This document shows positions 1-7,049 of a DNA stretch of 7,049 nucleotides, one piece after another; positions within the stretch are counted from its first letter, which is position 1, and the number at the start of each line of letters is the position of its first letter. Under the pieces are notes generated by a model. The model worked only from the letters and a program-made list of their open reading frames with translations. It had not been told where the DNA came from and made no database searches. Origin of the DNA: SAR116 cluster bacterium (GTDB taxonomy: Bacteria > Pseudomonadota > Alphaproteobacteria > Puniceispirillales > Marisalimonadaceae). The DNA is taken from NCBI GenBank assembly GCA_002691795.1, contig NZIY01000015.1, positions 3,273-10,321 on the forward strand, written 5' to 3'. The position numbers and the translations under genes are program-made.

Positions 1-1832
1 TTAATTAAATTATTTAATGAATTTAAATTAGTTTTAATTTTCTGATTGGTTTCAAAACTTTTATAGAATATTGATTGAATATCTGAGATTAATTCGTCTC
101 TAAAATTTTTATCAATTTCTTTGATGTTTTTATTATTTAGCTTATTAGGTGTGCTTTTCTTAAGTACCTTATAAGTTAGAATACCTGAAACTGTTTCAAG
201 GGAGTTTATTTTTCCAGTATCAGATGAAAAAATTTTAATCAAAACATTATTAGTAAAAAAACTTTCTAAGTTTTGATTTTGATCTCTTTTTAATCCAAAT
301 AATTTTTTTAGATTTGGTTTCAAAAAATCTCTTTCTGATTTAAGCTTAGTTTCTTTTATTTTTGTGTCTAGCTGAATTTTTTCTTCTATAAGTTCTTTTG
401 CATCAGTATAACCTAAACTCCTTCCTTCGATCTCATTATCAACATTTAATAAAATAAATTCATTTTCGTTAATTTCAAATAATTCAGAAATTTCGTTAGT
501 TTGAAGGTTCCAAACTTCATTTAAAAATTTTTGATCTAAGTTTATCTTCGATGGTTTGAAATCGATATAAGTTAAACCATTTTTTGACAAATTGGATATT
601 TTGTTTATTTTTAGGTTTTTAATTTTTGATAATTGTATAATTTCTTCTAAGTTATTTCCTGAGAATGCAAGGTCATTAATTAAATCTATTTTCTCGTATA
701 ATTTATCAGAAGCTAAATTGTATTTAAGTTCATAAGTAAGACTTTGAGAAACTTCTTCTAATTTCTTTGTTGTTTCTTTGTTAATTTTAAGAATCTGTAC
801 TACATGATATCCAAAATTTGATTGAAATGGCTTTAAAAGGATATTATCAGTAGGTTTAAATATAATTTTACTGAGTTTTTTTGTTAAATTAATTTTAGAT
901 ATATCTTTAAATCTTATATCCTTTTCATTAAAATTTAATTCTTTTGCATATTTAATGAAATTCTGATTTGTAAGGATTTTGTTGTAAAATGCTTCGGCTT
1001 TATCGTAAGTTTTAAAAATTACTTGAAAATAATCTCTAGTTTCTGGTCTTGTAAATGTATCTAATCTTTCTTTATAAAGATCATTAATTTCTTTTTTTGT
1101 AATAATAATTTGATCATAAAAAAGTTCTGGCTTGAAAGAAATGTATGATATATTTCTTAATTTTGGTAACAAAAAACTATCTTTATTTTTGTTAAAGTAA
1201 GAATTTTTTAAACTTTCATCTATATTTATATCTTTTGTACTCACATAGGGAGTAAGTTTATAATTCAAATCTAGTTTTTGGTTTTGCCATTCATAAAATT
1301 TTTTAGAAAATGATTTGTTATAAAAGTAAATATCATTAATGTGATTAAAAATTTTGTTATTTAACAATTGAAGTTTTAAATCTTCGATATAGTCATTTTC
1401 GGTAATATTATTATTTCTTAATAAAGTATTGAATTTTTTCTCTGAAAAAACTGAAGTATCATTATTTTTATCATGGAAAACTTTATTTTCTGAAATATGT
1501 TTTTTTAAAAAATTCCTTGGAATTACTAATCCTAGATCATGAGCCTCTTGATTAACAATTAATTTAACCTTATTTCGTATTAAAACATTGTTTAGCAGTC
1601 CATTTTGGACCGCAACTTTTGCATCGATGATTCCTGTATTTGTTATTCTAGATCTATTAAAATCATTTATTATCTCTTCATAGCTAGTTTCGTAATTATT
1701 TGCTTTAAAAATAGGTTCGATCTTATTTCCTGTTAAATCGCCAACACCCCAAGCTGCGAAACCAATTACAATTAATACAAGAAAAATTTTAAATAAAAAA
1801 GATTGTGATTTACTTCGTAATGCTCTTAACAT
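1..1832 (-). CDS. ppiD: PpiD-like membrane-anchored periplasmic peptidyl-prolyl isomerase/chaperone (SurA-N plus parvulin-type), C-terminus cut by window edge
   Basis: The frame is open for 610 codons from the ATG at 1832-1830 to the left edge; the codon straddling the edge begins AA, so it is Lys or Asn and not a stop. An in-frame TGA at 1841-1839 makes this ATG the first possible start. The protein begins MLRALRSKSQS, then a single hydrophobic segment (about residues 12-28, FLFKIFLVLIVIGFAAW) followed by GVGD. This is the typical PpiD start: a short cytoplasmic tail, one membrane anchor and a large periplasmic part. Residues 35-210 resemble the SurA-N-like chaperone region. A parvulin-type domain lies near 262-350 and ends in the recognisable SNFGYHVVQI (338-347). 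Known PpiD proteins sit at the Sec translocon exit and assist folding of exported proteins; E. coli PpiD is about 620 residues, so little is likely missing here. It is transcribed away from tpiA. Family assignment is confident; catalytic activity is doubtful because the parvulin core is degenerate. Confidence 0.88.
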   Translation of the reverse strand, partial: MLRALRSKSQSFLFKIFLVLIVIGFAAWGVGDLTGNKIEPIFKANNYETSYEEIINDFNRSRITNTGIIDAKVAVQNGLLNNVLIRNKVKLIVNQEAHDLGLVIPRNFLKKHISENKVFHDKNNDTSVFSEKKFNTLLRNNNITENDYIEDLKLQLLNNKIFNHINDIYFYNKSFSKKFYEWQNQKLDLNYKLTPYVSTKDINIDESLKNSYFNKNKDSFLLPKLRNISYISFKPELFYDQIIITKKEINDLYKERLDTFTRPETRDYFQVIFKTYDKAEAFYNKILTNQNFIKYAKELNFNEKDIRFKDISKINLTKKLSKIIFKPTDNILLKPFQSNFGYHVVQILKINKETTKKLEEVSQSLTYELKYNLASDKLYEKIDLINDLAFSGNNLEEIIQLSKIKNLKINKISNLSKNGLTYIDFKPSKINLDQKFLNEVWNLQTNEISELFEINENEFILLNVDNEIEGRSLGYTDAKELIEEKIQLDTKIKETKLKSERDFLKPNLKKLFGLKRDQNQNLESFFTNNVLIKIFSSDTGKINSLETVSGILTYKVLKKSTPNKLNNKNIKEIDKNFRDELISDIQSIFYKSFETNQKIKTNLNSLNNLI

Positions 1833-1906
1833 ATTTATTCATTATATGAAAAATATATAAATTACAAGATTTTGAAAAAATAAATGAACAAATTAAGTTG
1901 GTATAT
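1833..1906. promoter_or_regulatory. Divergent intergenic promoter region between ppiD and tpiA
   Basis: This AT-rich gap must hold the start signals for both the leftward ppiD gene and the rightward operon. On the minus strand a perfect TATAAT (1846-1841) follows a TTGTAA (1867-1862) after a short 15-base spacer, and lies only 8 bases before the ppiD ATG. On the plus strand a TATAAA (1856-1861) is a possible -10 for tpiA, but I see no convincing -35 in front of it. Five-base inverted arms TTCAT/ATGAA (1838-1842 and 1846-1850) overlap the minus-strand -10. No clear Shine-Dalgarno sequence precedes either start. TATA-like words are common by chance in such AT-rich DNA, so the exact promoters are unproven; that promoters lie here follows from the divergent layout. 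Confidence 0.45.
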
Positions 1907-2635
1907 ATGTTGATTGCTGGAAATTGGAAAATGAATCTAAATAGCAGCGACTTATTTGAGTTTCAAAAACTGATTGTTAATGAAAAAATAGAAAAAAAAG
2001 TAGAAATTGCAATATTTCCTCAGTTTCCTCAGCTACAATTAGCAAAACAAATACTCTCTAAATATAATGTTAAAATAGGTGCTCAATCATGTTCATCGCA
2101 ATTAAGTGGAGCATTTACGGGTGATGTCTCTGCGGATGCTATTTCTGATATTGGTTGTGATTACTGTATAGTCGGACATTCTGAAAGAAGAGAATTTCAT
2201 AACGAAACAAATGAATTTGTTAAAAATTCAGCTTCATTATTATTATCACAAAATATTACACCTATAATTTGCGTTGGTGAATCTTTAAACATAAAACTAC
2301 AAAATAGAACACAAAAATTCATTCATAATCAAATTAAAGAGTGTATACCTGATATTGTCTCGTCAAGCTTAATAATTGCTTATGAACCATTATGGGCTAT
2401 AGGAACAGGAAGGATTCCTAAGAATGAGGAGATTATGTCTGTACATAATGTTATTTTTAATGAATTGTCTCACGTTAAAAATTTAAAAATTATATATGGT
2501 GGTTCTGTAAATTTATCTAATTGTTCTAATGTTTTAAAGTTAAAAAATGTGCACGGAGCATTAATTGGTGGATCAAGCTTAAAATTTAAAGATTTTCTTG
2601 CAATTTATAAAACTGCAGTTAAACAAGTAATATAA
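1907..2635 (+). CDS. tpiA: Triosephosphate isomerase
   Basis: The enzyme interconverts dihydroxyacetone phosphate and glyceraldehyde 3-phosphate in cytoplasmic glycolysis and gluconeogenesis. The 242-residue product (usual length about 250) opens MLIAGNWKMN, with the substrate-binding Asn6 and Lys8. The electrophile His91 sits in IVGHSERR, and the catalytic base Glu160 in AYEPLWAIGTG, which leads into the flexible phosphate loop. The remaining phosphate-binding glycines are in YGGSVN (GGS at 198-200) and LIGGSS (221-222). All key residues are present. I chose the ATG at 1907 because it puts the conserved LIAGNWKMN strand at the very N-terminus, as in the family. A TTG at 1898 would add only three residues (start MVY); neither start has a good ribosome-binding site. 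It is the first gene of the rightward run, with secG starting 23 bases downstream. Identification is essentially certain; the start is slightly less so. Confidence 0.97.
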   Translation: MLIAGNWKMNLNSSDLFEFQKLIVNEKIEKKVEIAIFPQFPQLQLAKQILSKYNVKIGAQSCSSQLSGAFTGDVSADAISDIGCDYCIVGHSERREFHNETNEFVKNSASLLLSQNITPIICVGESLNIKLQNRTQKFIHNQIKECIPDIVSSSLIIAYEPLWAIGTGRIPKNEEIMSVHNVIFNELSHVKNLKIIYGGSVNLSNCSNVLKLKNVHGALIGGSSLKFKDFLAIYKTAVKQVI

Positions 2636-2658
2636 ACTTAACAATTAGAAATTAAATT

Positions 2659-2964
2659 ATGGAAAATTTGGTATTAATTGCACATGTGGTATTAGCACTT
2701 TTGATTATAGTGTTGGTTTTACTTCAAAAAAGTGAAGGTGGAGGCCTTGGCATTGGAGGAAATCAAAGTGGAGGTTTTATGACAGCTCGTGGGACCGCAA
2801 ATACTCTTACAAAAATAACAACGTTCGTTGGAGCTTTATTTTTTATTACATCAATTCTTCTTGCTATTTTATCTGGTAGTAATAATAAATCTTCAATTAC
2901 GCAAGAAATAAAATCTGATCTTACTAAGAAAAGTAATGAGCCCAAAGTGCCTACAGATAATTGA
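2659..2964 (+). CDS. secG: Preprotein translocase subunit SecG
   Basis: SecG is the small accessory subunit of the SecYEG channel in the inner membrane and assists SecA-driven protein export. The 101-residue product has the family's plan: a first hydrophobic helix (about residues 3-22), then the hallmark VLLQKSEGGGLG (20-31) and a glycine-rich loop with GGFMTARG (38-45). A second helix (about 53-71, TFVGALFFITSILLAILSG) follows, then a polar, lysine-rich tail of about 30 residues. The segment between the helices, including ANTLTKIT, matches the conserved loop of proteobacterial SecG. The gene lies 23 bases after tpiA and 31 bases before pyrG, on the same strand, which is a common alphaproteobacterial arrangement. 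The ATG at 2659 gives the standard N-terminus just ahead of helix 1. Opposite-strand open frames over this region are shadows. Confidence is high. Confidence 0.95.
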   Translation: MENLVLIAHVVLALLIIVLVLLQKSEGGGLGIGGNQSGGFMTARGTANTLTKITTFVGALFFITSILLAILSGSNNKSSITQEIKSDLTKKSNEPKVPTDN

Positions 2965-2995
2965 AAATAATTTTTTTTGATGTAATCTATTATTT

Positions 2996-4630
2996 ATGAA
3001 AAAAACCACCCCTAAATTTATATTTATTACTGGTGGGGTGGTATCTTCACTTGGTAAAGGGCTAGCATCCGCTAGTTTGGCATCAATTTTTATATCTAGG
3101 GGCTTTAAAGTTAGATTAAGGAAACTCGACCCATATCTTAATGTAGACCCTGGCACTATGAGTCCATATCAACATGGAGAATGTTTTGTTACAGATGATG
3201 GTGCTGAGACAGATTTAGATTTAGGACATTACGAAAGATTTACTGGGGTAAATTCTAAAAAATCTGATAATGTTACAACTGGTAAAATATATTCTCAGGT
3301 TCTTAAAAAAGAAAGAAGAGGCGATTATTTGGGAGCTACCATCCAAGTAATTCCTCATGTAACTGATGCTATAAAAAAATTTATTAAATCAGACATAAAT
3401 GATGAAGATTTTATGTTTTGTGAAATTGGTGGTACTGTTGGGGATATTGAATCTTTGCCATTTATTGAAGCAATAAGACAATTAAGAAATGAACTTGGCA
3501 GAGAAAACACATGTTTCGTTCATGTAACATTACTTCCTTACATCAATGCTGCAAAAGAGTTAAAAACTAAACCTACACAACATTCTGTAAAAGAATTACA
3601 AGGAATGGGAATTCAGCCTGATATTTTATTGTGTCGTACAGAAACTAAAATACCTAACGATCAAAAGAGTAAAATAGCACAATTTTGCAACGTTAGAGAA
3701 GAAGCAGTAATAGAAGCAATAGATGTAAATTCAATTTATGAGGTTCCAATAGCTTATCATGAATCTGGCTTTGACAAAGAGATAATAAATTATTTTAATT
3801 TAAAAAGTGCAAATCCTCCAGATTTAAGCATTTGGAAGAGTATTGTATCTGTTCAAAAATTATCAGATGGTATTGTAAATATTGGTATAGTTGGTAAATA
3901 TACAAGTATAATAGATTCATACAAATCTCTTATTGAAGCAATAACACATGGTGGTATAGCGAACAAAACTAAAGTGAATTTGATTTGGATTGATTCAGAG
4001 AATATTGATAAAAATTTAAATTGTTTCAAAAATGTTAATGGCATTATTGTTCCTGGTGGATTTGGAGAAAGAGGATCTGAAGGAAAAATTTTGGCGATAA
4101 ATTATGCAAGATCAAACAAAATACCATTCCTTGGAATTTGTTTAGGTATGCAACTATCTGTTATAGAGTTTGCAAGAAATGTTATGGAACATAAGGAAGC
4201 TTCATCTACTGAATTTAAGACAACTAACTTTCCTGTAATCTCTTTGTTAACTGAATGGAAAACTAAAATAGGAAAAGAAAAAAGAGATCTTTTAAGTGAA
4301 TATGGTGGAACTATGCGACTTGGATCATATGAATGTCATTTAATTAAAAATAGCAAGATTTTTAATATTTATAAAAAAAGTATTATTTATGAAAGACATA
4401 GACATAGATATGAAGTTAATGTAAATTTATGTGAGAATTTTAAAAATAAAGGTTTAATTTTTACTGGCATGTCTCCTGATAAAGTTCTTCCAGAAACGCT
4501 TGAGTTAATTGACCACCCTTGGTTCATTGGGGTTCAATTTCATCCGGAACTAAAATCAAGACCATTTGAACCTCACCCACTTTTTGTATCATTTGTAAAT
4601 GCATCTTTAAACCAGTCTAGATTATTATAA
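2996..4630 (+). CDS. pyrG: CTP synthase (glutamine-hydrolysing)
   Basis: The enzyme makes CTP from UTP, ATP and glutamine, the last step of pyrimidine nucleotide synthesis. Its 544 residues match the usual length (E. coli 545). The N-terminal amidoligase domain (about 1-270) starts with [15 protein letters not shown], whose P-loop SSLGKG is at 17-22. It continues with the conserved [17 protein letters not shown] (41-57), [17 protein letters not shown] (66-82) and [13 protein letters not shown] (141-153). The C-terminal class I glutaminase domain (about 293-540) has GIVGKYTS (297-304), the oxyanion-loop PGGFGERG (353-360), the nucleophile Cys382 in LGICLGMQ, and the His516-Glu518 pair in [12 protein letters not shown]. 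All catalytic residues are intact. The product CTP also activates Kdo, the sugar whose precursor is made by the next gene, kdsA, only 7 bases downstream. The upstream ATG at 2980 is in another frame, so 2996 is the natural start. Confidence 0.98.
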   Translation: MKKTTPKFIFITGGVVSSLGKGLASASLASIFISRGFKVRLRKLDPYLNVDPGTMSPYQHGECFVTDDGAETDLDLGHYERFTGVNSKKSDNVTTGKIYSQVLKKERRGDYLGATIQVIPHVTDAIKKFIKSDINDEDFMFCEIGGTVGDIESLPFIEAIRQLRNELGRENTCFVHVTLLPYINAAKELKTKPTQHSVKELQGMGIQPDILLCRTETKIPNDQKSKIAQFCNVREEAVIEAIDVNSIYEVPIAYHESGFDKEIINYFNLKSANPPDLSIWKSIVSVQKLSDGIVNIGIVGKYTSIIDSYKSLIEAITHGGIANKTKVNLIWIDSENIDKNLNCFKNVNGIIVPGGFGERGSEGKILAINYARSNKIPFLGICLGMQLSVIEFARNVMEHKEASSTEFKTTNFPVISLLTEWKTKIGKEKRDLLSEYGGTMRLGSYECHLIKNSKIFNIYKKSIIYERHRHRYEVNVNLCENFKNKGLIFTGMSPDKVLPETLELIDHPWFIGVQFHPELKSRPFEPHPLFVSFVNASLNQSRLL

Positions 4631-4637
4631 ATGTGAT

Positions 4638-5483
4638 ATGAAATTTGAAGAAATAAAAATAGAAAACTTTAAAATTAAAAATAATAATGATATTTTTTTA
4701 ATTGCGGGGCCCTGCGTTATAGAAAATAAAAATCATTCAATAAAACATGCTAAGATAATTAAGGAAATTTGTGATGAACTTTCAATAAATTTCGTTTTTA
4801 AATCATCGTTTGATAAAGCCAACAGAACAAATATTAAGTCTTATAGAGGAGTAGGTACTGAAAAGGGCATCTCAATTTTAAATGACATTAGAAGTGTTTT
4901 AAATATCCCAATTTTAACTGATGTTCACGAATGCTATCAATGCGAAATGGTAAAAGATGTTGTAGATATAATTCAAATACCAGCTTTTTTATGTAGGCAG
5001 ACCGATTTACTTTTAGCCGCAGCTGATACTGGTAAAATAGTAAACATAAAAAAAGGACAATTTCTTGCTCCATGGGATATGATTAATGTGGTTGAAAAGT
5101 TTAAATCATCATCAAAGAAAATTATTTTAACCGAAAGGGGAAGTTCTTTTGGTTACAATAATTTAGTTGTTGATTTGAGAGGATTGGTAGAAATGAAAAA
5201 ACTTGGTTATCCGGTAGTTTTTGATGCTACTCACTCTGTTCAAAAACCTGGTGGGTTAGGGGGTGCATCTGGTGGTAATAGAGAATATATACCATACTTT
5301 GCTAATGCAGCAGTTACTGTTGGAATTTCTGGAATTTTTATGGAAGTACATGAAGATCCAAACAATGCCCCAAGCGATGGAGCAAACATGATTAGGTTAG
5401 ATAAATTAAAAGATATATTAGTCGATATTATAAAAATTGATAAATTAGTAAAAAATAATTCAATAGGTAATTATAATGATTAA
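4638..5483 (+). CDS. kdsA: 3-deoxy-D-manno-octulosonate 8-phosphate synthase (Kdo-8-P synthase), metal-dependent type
   Basis: KdsA condenses phosphoenolpyruvate with arabinose 5-phosphate to give Kdo 8-phosphate, the precursor of the inner-core sugar of lipopolysaccharide. The 281-residue TIM-barrel protein shows the family blocks FVFKSSFDKANRT (52-64, with KANR), DIIQIPAFLCRQTDLL (110-125), NIKKGQFLAPWDM (136-148), LTERGSSFGYNNLVVD (164-179) and FDATHSVQKPGG (195-206). The four metal-ligand positions read Cys26 (in AGPCVIE), His199, Glu236 and Asp247. Metal-free enzymes such as E. coli KdsA have Asn in place of that Cys, so this is predicted to be the metal-dependent class known from Aquifex aeolicus; that is inference from residues. 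The gene starts 7 bases after pyrG and its end overlaps eno by 8 bases, suggesting translational coupling. It also implies that the organism makes Kdo-containing lipopolysaccharide. Confidence 0.96.
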   Translation: MKFEEIKIENFKIKNNNDIFLIAGPCVIENKNHSIKHAKIIKEICDELSINFVFKSSFDKANRTNIKSYRGVGTEKGISILNDIRSVLNIPILTDVHECYQCEMVKDVVDIIQIPAFLCRQTDLLLAAADTGKIVNIKKGQFLAPWDMINVVEKFKSSSKKIILTERGSSFGYNNLVVDLRGLVEMKKLGYPVVFDATHSVQKPGGLGGASGGNREYIPYFANAAVTVGISGIFMEVHEDPNNAPSDGANMIRLDKLKDILVDIIKIDKLVKNNSIGNYND

Positions 5484-6762
5484 AATTGAAAATGTTAAAG
5501 CTAGGCAAATATTAGATAGTAGGGGTAATCCAACAGTTGAAGTTGATATAATTTTGTCAGATGGTGTTTTAGGAAGGGCAAGTGTACCCTCTGGAGCATC
5601 CACTGGAAAATATGAGGCAGTTGAACTAAGAGATAATCATACTTATTATCATGGAAAAAGTGTTAATAATGCAATCGATAACATTGATAATGAAATTAAA
5701 AATATTCTTCTGGGAAGGTCACCTTTTGAGCAATATAAAATTGACAATGATTTGATTAGTTTAGACGGAACTTCTAATAAAAGTAAATTAGGTGCTAATG
5801 CGATTTTGGGTGTTTCACTTGCTATTGCAAAAGCTGCTTCAATATCGATGTCTCAACCGTTGTACAAATATATTGGTGGGTTAAGTTCCAATATTTTGCC
5901 GGTGCCTTTAATGAATATTATAAATGGTGGTGCTCACGCCAACAATTTATTAGATATTCAAGAATTTATGATTGTTCCTGTGAATTTTGAAAGATTTAGT
6001 GATGCTTTAAGAGCTGGAACTGAAATTTTTCATAATTTAAAAAAAATACTTAGTGATAACAAATACTCTACAAGCGTTGGTGATGAAGGTGGTTTCGCAC
6101 CAGAAATAAATGATCCTTCAATTGCTTTAGATTTAATATCAAAATCTATAGAAGTAAGTGGTTATAAGGTAGGAGAAGACATTTTTTTTGCTCTTGATGC
6201 AGCTGCGAGCGAATTTTATAAAGATAAACAATATTTTTTAAATCATGGAGATTTGTCTTTAAATACAGAACAACTTTTAGATTATTGGAAAATATTAATA
6301 GATAAATATCCTATAATTTCAATTGAAGATCCTTTTGATGAAGATGATATTAATGGGTTCTCAATGTTTACAAATACATTTGGTAATAAGGTCCAGATAG
6401 TAGGCGATGATTTATTTGTAACGTCAGAAAAAAAATTAATAGATGGAATAAATCAAAATGCTGGAAATTCAATTTTAATTAAATTAAATCAAGTTGGAAC
6501 ATTAACCGAAACACTTGAAACTATTGAAACTGCAAAAAAACATAATTTTAGTACAATTATATCTCATCGATCTGGTGAAACAGAAGATACTTTTATTTCA
6601 GATTTATGTGTGGGATCAAATGCAGGTCAAATTAAAACTGGATCATTATCTCGATCGGACAGAACTTCTAAATATAATCAACTATTAAGAATTGAAGAAG
6701 ATCTTGGCGAAGAAGCTAAGTTTTTAGGAAAAGAAATATTAAAAATTATAAATAAGATATGA
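5476..6762 (+). CDS. eno: Enolase (phosphopyruvate hydratase)
   Basis: Enolase converts 2-phosphoglycerate to phosphoenolpyruvate in glycolysis. The 428-residue product (E. coli 432) starts with the typical ARQILDSRGNPTVEV (9-23) and has the mobile-loop SVPSGASTG (36-44). His154 lies in NGGAHANN, and the catalytic acid Glu204 in GDEGGFAP. Magnesium ligands Asp241 (FALDAA), Glu284 (SIEDPF) and Asp311 (VGDDLF) are all present. The catalytic base Lys336 lies in the enolase signature ILIKLNQVGTLTET (333-346), followed by SHRSGETED (363-371). No key residue is missing. The ATG at 5476 lies inside the end of kdsA, with an 8-base overlap, and an AGG at 5465-5467 sits 8 bases upstream as a plausible ribosome-binding site within the kdsA coding sequence. 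Its product, phosphoenolpyruvate, is a substrate of the neighbouring KdsA. The stop codon overlaps the start of the next gene as ATGA. Confidence 0.98.
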   Translation: MIKIENVKARQILDSRGNPTVEVDIILSDGVLGRASVPSGASTGKYEAVELRDNHTYYHGKSVNNAIDNIDNEIKNILLGRSPFEQYKIDNDLISLDGTSNKSKLGANAILGVSLAIAKAASISMSQPLYKYIGGLSSNILPVPLMNIINGGAHANNLLDIQEFMIVPVNFERFSDALRAGTEIFHNLKKILSDNKYSTSVGDEGGFAPEINDPSIALDLISKSIEVSGYKVGEDIFFALDAAASEFYKDKQYFLNHGDLSLNTEQLLDYWKILIDKYPIISIEDPFDEDDINGFSMFTNTFGNKVQIVGDDLFVTSEKKLIDGINQNAGNSILIKLNQVGTLTETLETIETAKKHNFSTIISHRSGETEDTFISDLCVGSNAGQIKTGSLSRSDRTSKYNQLLRIEEDLGEEAKFLGKEILKIINKI

Positions 6763-7049
6763 ATAAATATTTTAGGAAAGAATTTTTAACAGTAATTTGT
6801 TCTCTGACTGTATTAATATCTATTTATTTTTCTATTAATCTTACATTTTTTAGTGAAAAGAGTATAACCAAAACACTTGATATGAATTACAAGATTAATG
6901 ATTTAAAAAAAAAGTTGGCTGAATTGGAAGTATTAGAAAAAAAGCTATTATATAAAATTAAATTTTTATCAATGGAAACGTTAAATGAAGATTATATTAG
7001 CGAATTGGCTCAAAAAAATTTAGGTTTAATTAAACAAGATAATGTTTTG
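6759..7049 (+). CDS. ftsB: FtsB/DivIC-family septum formation initiator, 3' end cut by window edge
   Basis: The ATG at 6759 overlaps the eno stop as ATGA, and the frame stays open for 97 codons to the window end. The product has a short basic N-terminus (MNKYFRKE), one membrane helix (about residues 9-31) and a heptad-like, charge-rich coiled coil (about 44-72, including KINDLKKKLAELEVLEKKLL). It then has YISELAQKNLGLIKQDNV (79-96), which fits the DivIC/FtsB pattern of an A-R/K-x-x-L-G motif after the coil. FtsB is a bitopic inner-membrane protein that pairs through its coiled coil with FtsL in the divisome. Proteins of this family are about 90-130 residues, so only a short tail should be missing. 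The position directly after eno, as in many proteobacteria, supports the call even though sequence conservation in this family is weak. Confidence 0.87.
   Translation, partial: MNKYFRKEFLTVICSLTVLISIYFSINLTFFSEKSITKTLDMNYKINDLKKKLAELEVLEKKLLYKIKFLSMETLNEDYISELAQKNLGLIKQDNVL

Noticed and set aside
1..1832. Suspected pseudogene or non-coding leftward region
   Set aside because: Reading every codon on the minus strand showed an uninterrupted 610-codon frame with a clear PpiD-type N-terminus; it has no stop only because the window ends first.
2763..2945. Minus-strand open frame of 60 codons inside secG
   Set aside because: It lies entirely opposite a well-recognised secG, shows no family motif, and is explained as a shadow of the real gene.
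2965..2980. T-run after secG as a possible intrinsic terminator
   Set aside because: The T-run has no stable GC-containing stem before it; pairing of A and T runs alone would not form a terminator, and pyrG follows in the same direction.
2893..3156. Minus-strand open frame of 87 codons spanning the end of secG and the start of pyrG
   Set aside because: It is antisense to the conserved N-terminus of CTP synthase and has no recognisable domain.
3853..4044. Minus-strand open frame of 63 codons inside pyrG
   Set aside because: It is antisense to the start of the glutaminase domain; a shadow frame.
4390..4412. Short repeated AGACAT/AGATAT units in pyrG
   Set aside because: They encode the conserved RHRHRYEVN motif of the CTP synthase glutaminase domain, so the repeat comes from the protein sequence.
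4631..4636. ATGTGA start-stop pair between pyrG and kdsA
   Set aside because: Minimal start-stop elements can affect ribosome behaviour, but this six-base word in a 7-base gap is easily chance and has no ribosome-binding site.
4888..5073. Minus-strand open frame of 61 codons inside kdsA
   Set aside because: It is antisense to conserved KdsA blocks and has no supporting features.

Overview
This is an ordinary core-genome segment from a strongly AT-rich bacterium, coding on both sides of one short divergent intergenic gap. Six genes read rightward in the order tpiA, secG, pyrG, kdsA, eno, ftsB. One long gene, a PpiD-type periplasmic folding factor, reads leftward and leaves the window at base 1. 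The combination of this gene order (kdsA between pyrG and eno, tpiA-secG upstream, an ftsB-like gene directly after eno), very low G+C and tight spacing is what I associate with alphaproteobacteria. It is most like streamlined marine lineages such as SAR11/Pelagibacterales. KdsA makes the Kdo precursor of lipopolysaccharide and PpiD is a periplasmic chaperone, so the cell is Gram-negative. The lineage is inferred from synteny and composition; no search was run.

Layout. Bases 1-1832 (minus strand) hold a 610-codon open frame without a stop. It has an N-terminal membrane anchor, a SurA-N-like chaperone region, a divergent parvulin domain and a long C-terminal part. I checked the frame codon by codon and found no internal stop. 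Bases 1833-1906 are the divergent promoter region. Bases 1907-6762 carry five complete genes with gaps of 23, 31 and 7 bases and then an 8-base overlap (kdsA/eno). The final gene (6759-7049) overlaps eno by 4 bases, encodes an FtsB/DivIC-like divisome protein, and is cut by the window end after 97 codons. There is no gene-free stretch above 300 bases. I saw no rRNA, tRNA, CRISPR, insertion sequence, riboswitch or convincing intrinsic terminator.

How the genes fit together. The six rightward genes look like one transcription unit joining glycolysis (tpiA, eno), CTP synthesis (pyrG), Kdo synthesis for the outer membrane (kdsA), protein export (secG) and cell division (ftsB). Kdo is activated with CTP, and KdsA consumes phosphoenolpyruvate, the product of enolase, so pyrG, kdsA and eno are metabolically linked. 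The most informative sequence detail is that KdsA carries the cysteine and other ligands of the metal-dependent class. I found no sign of a new biological system; the findings listed are modest.
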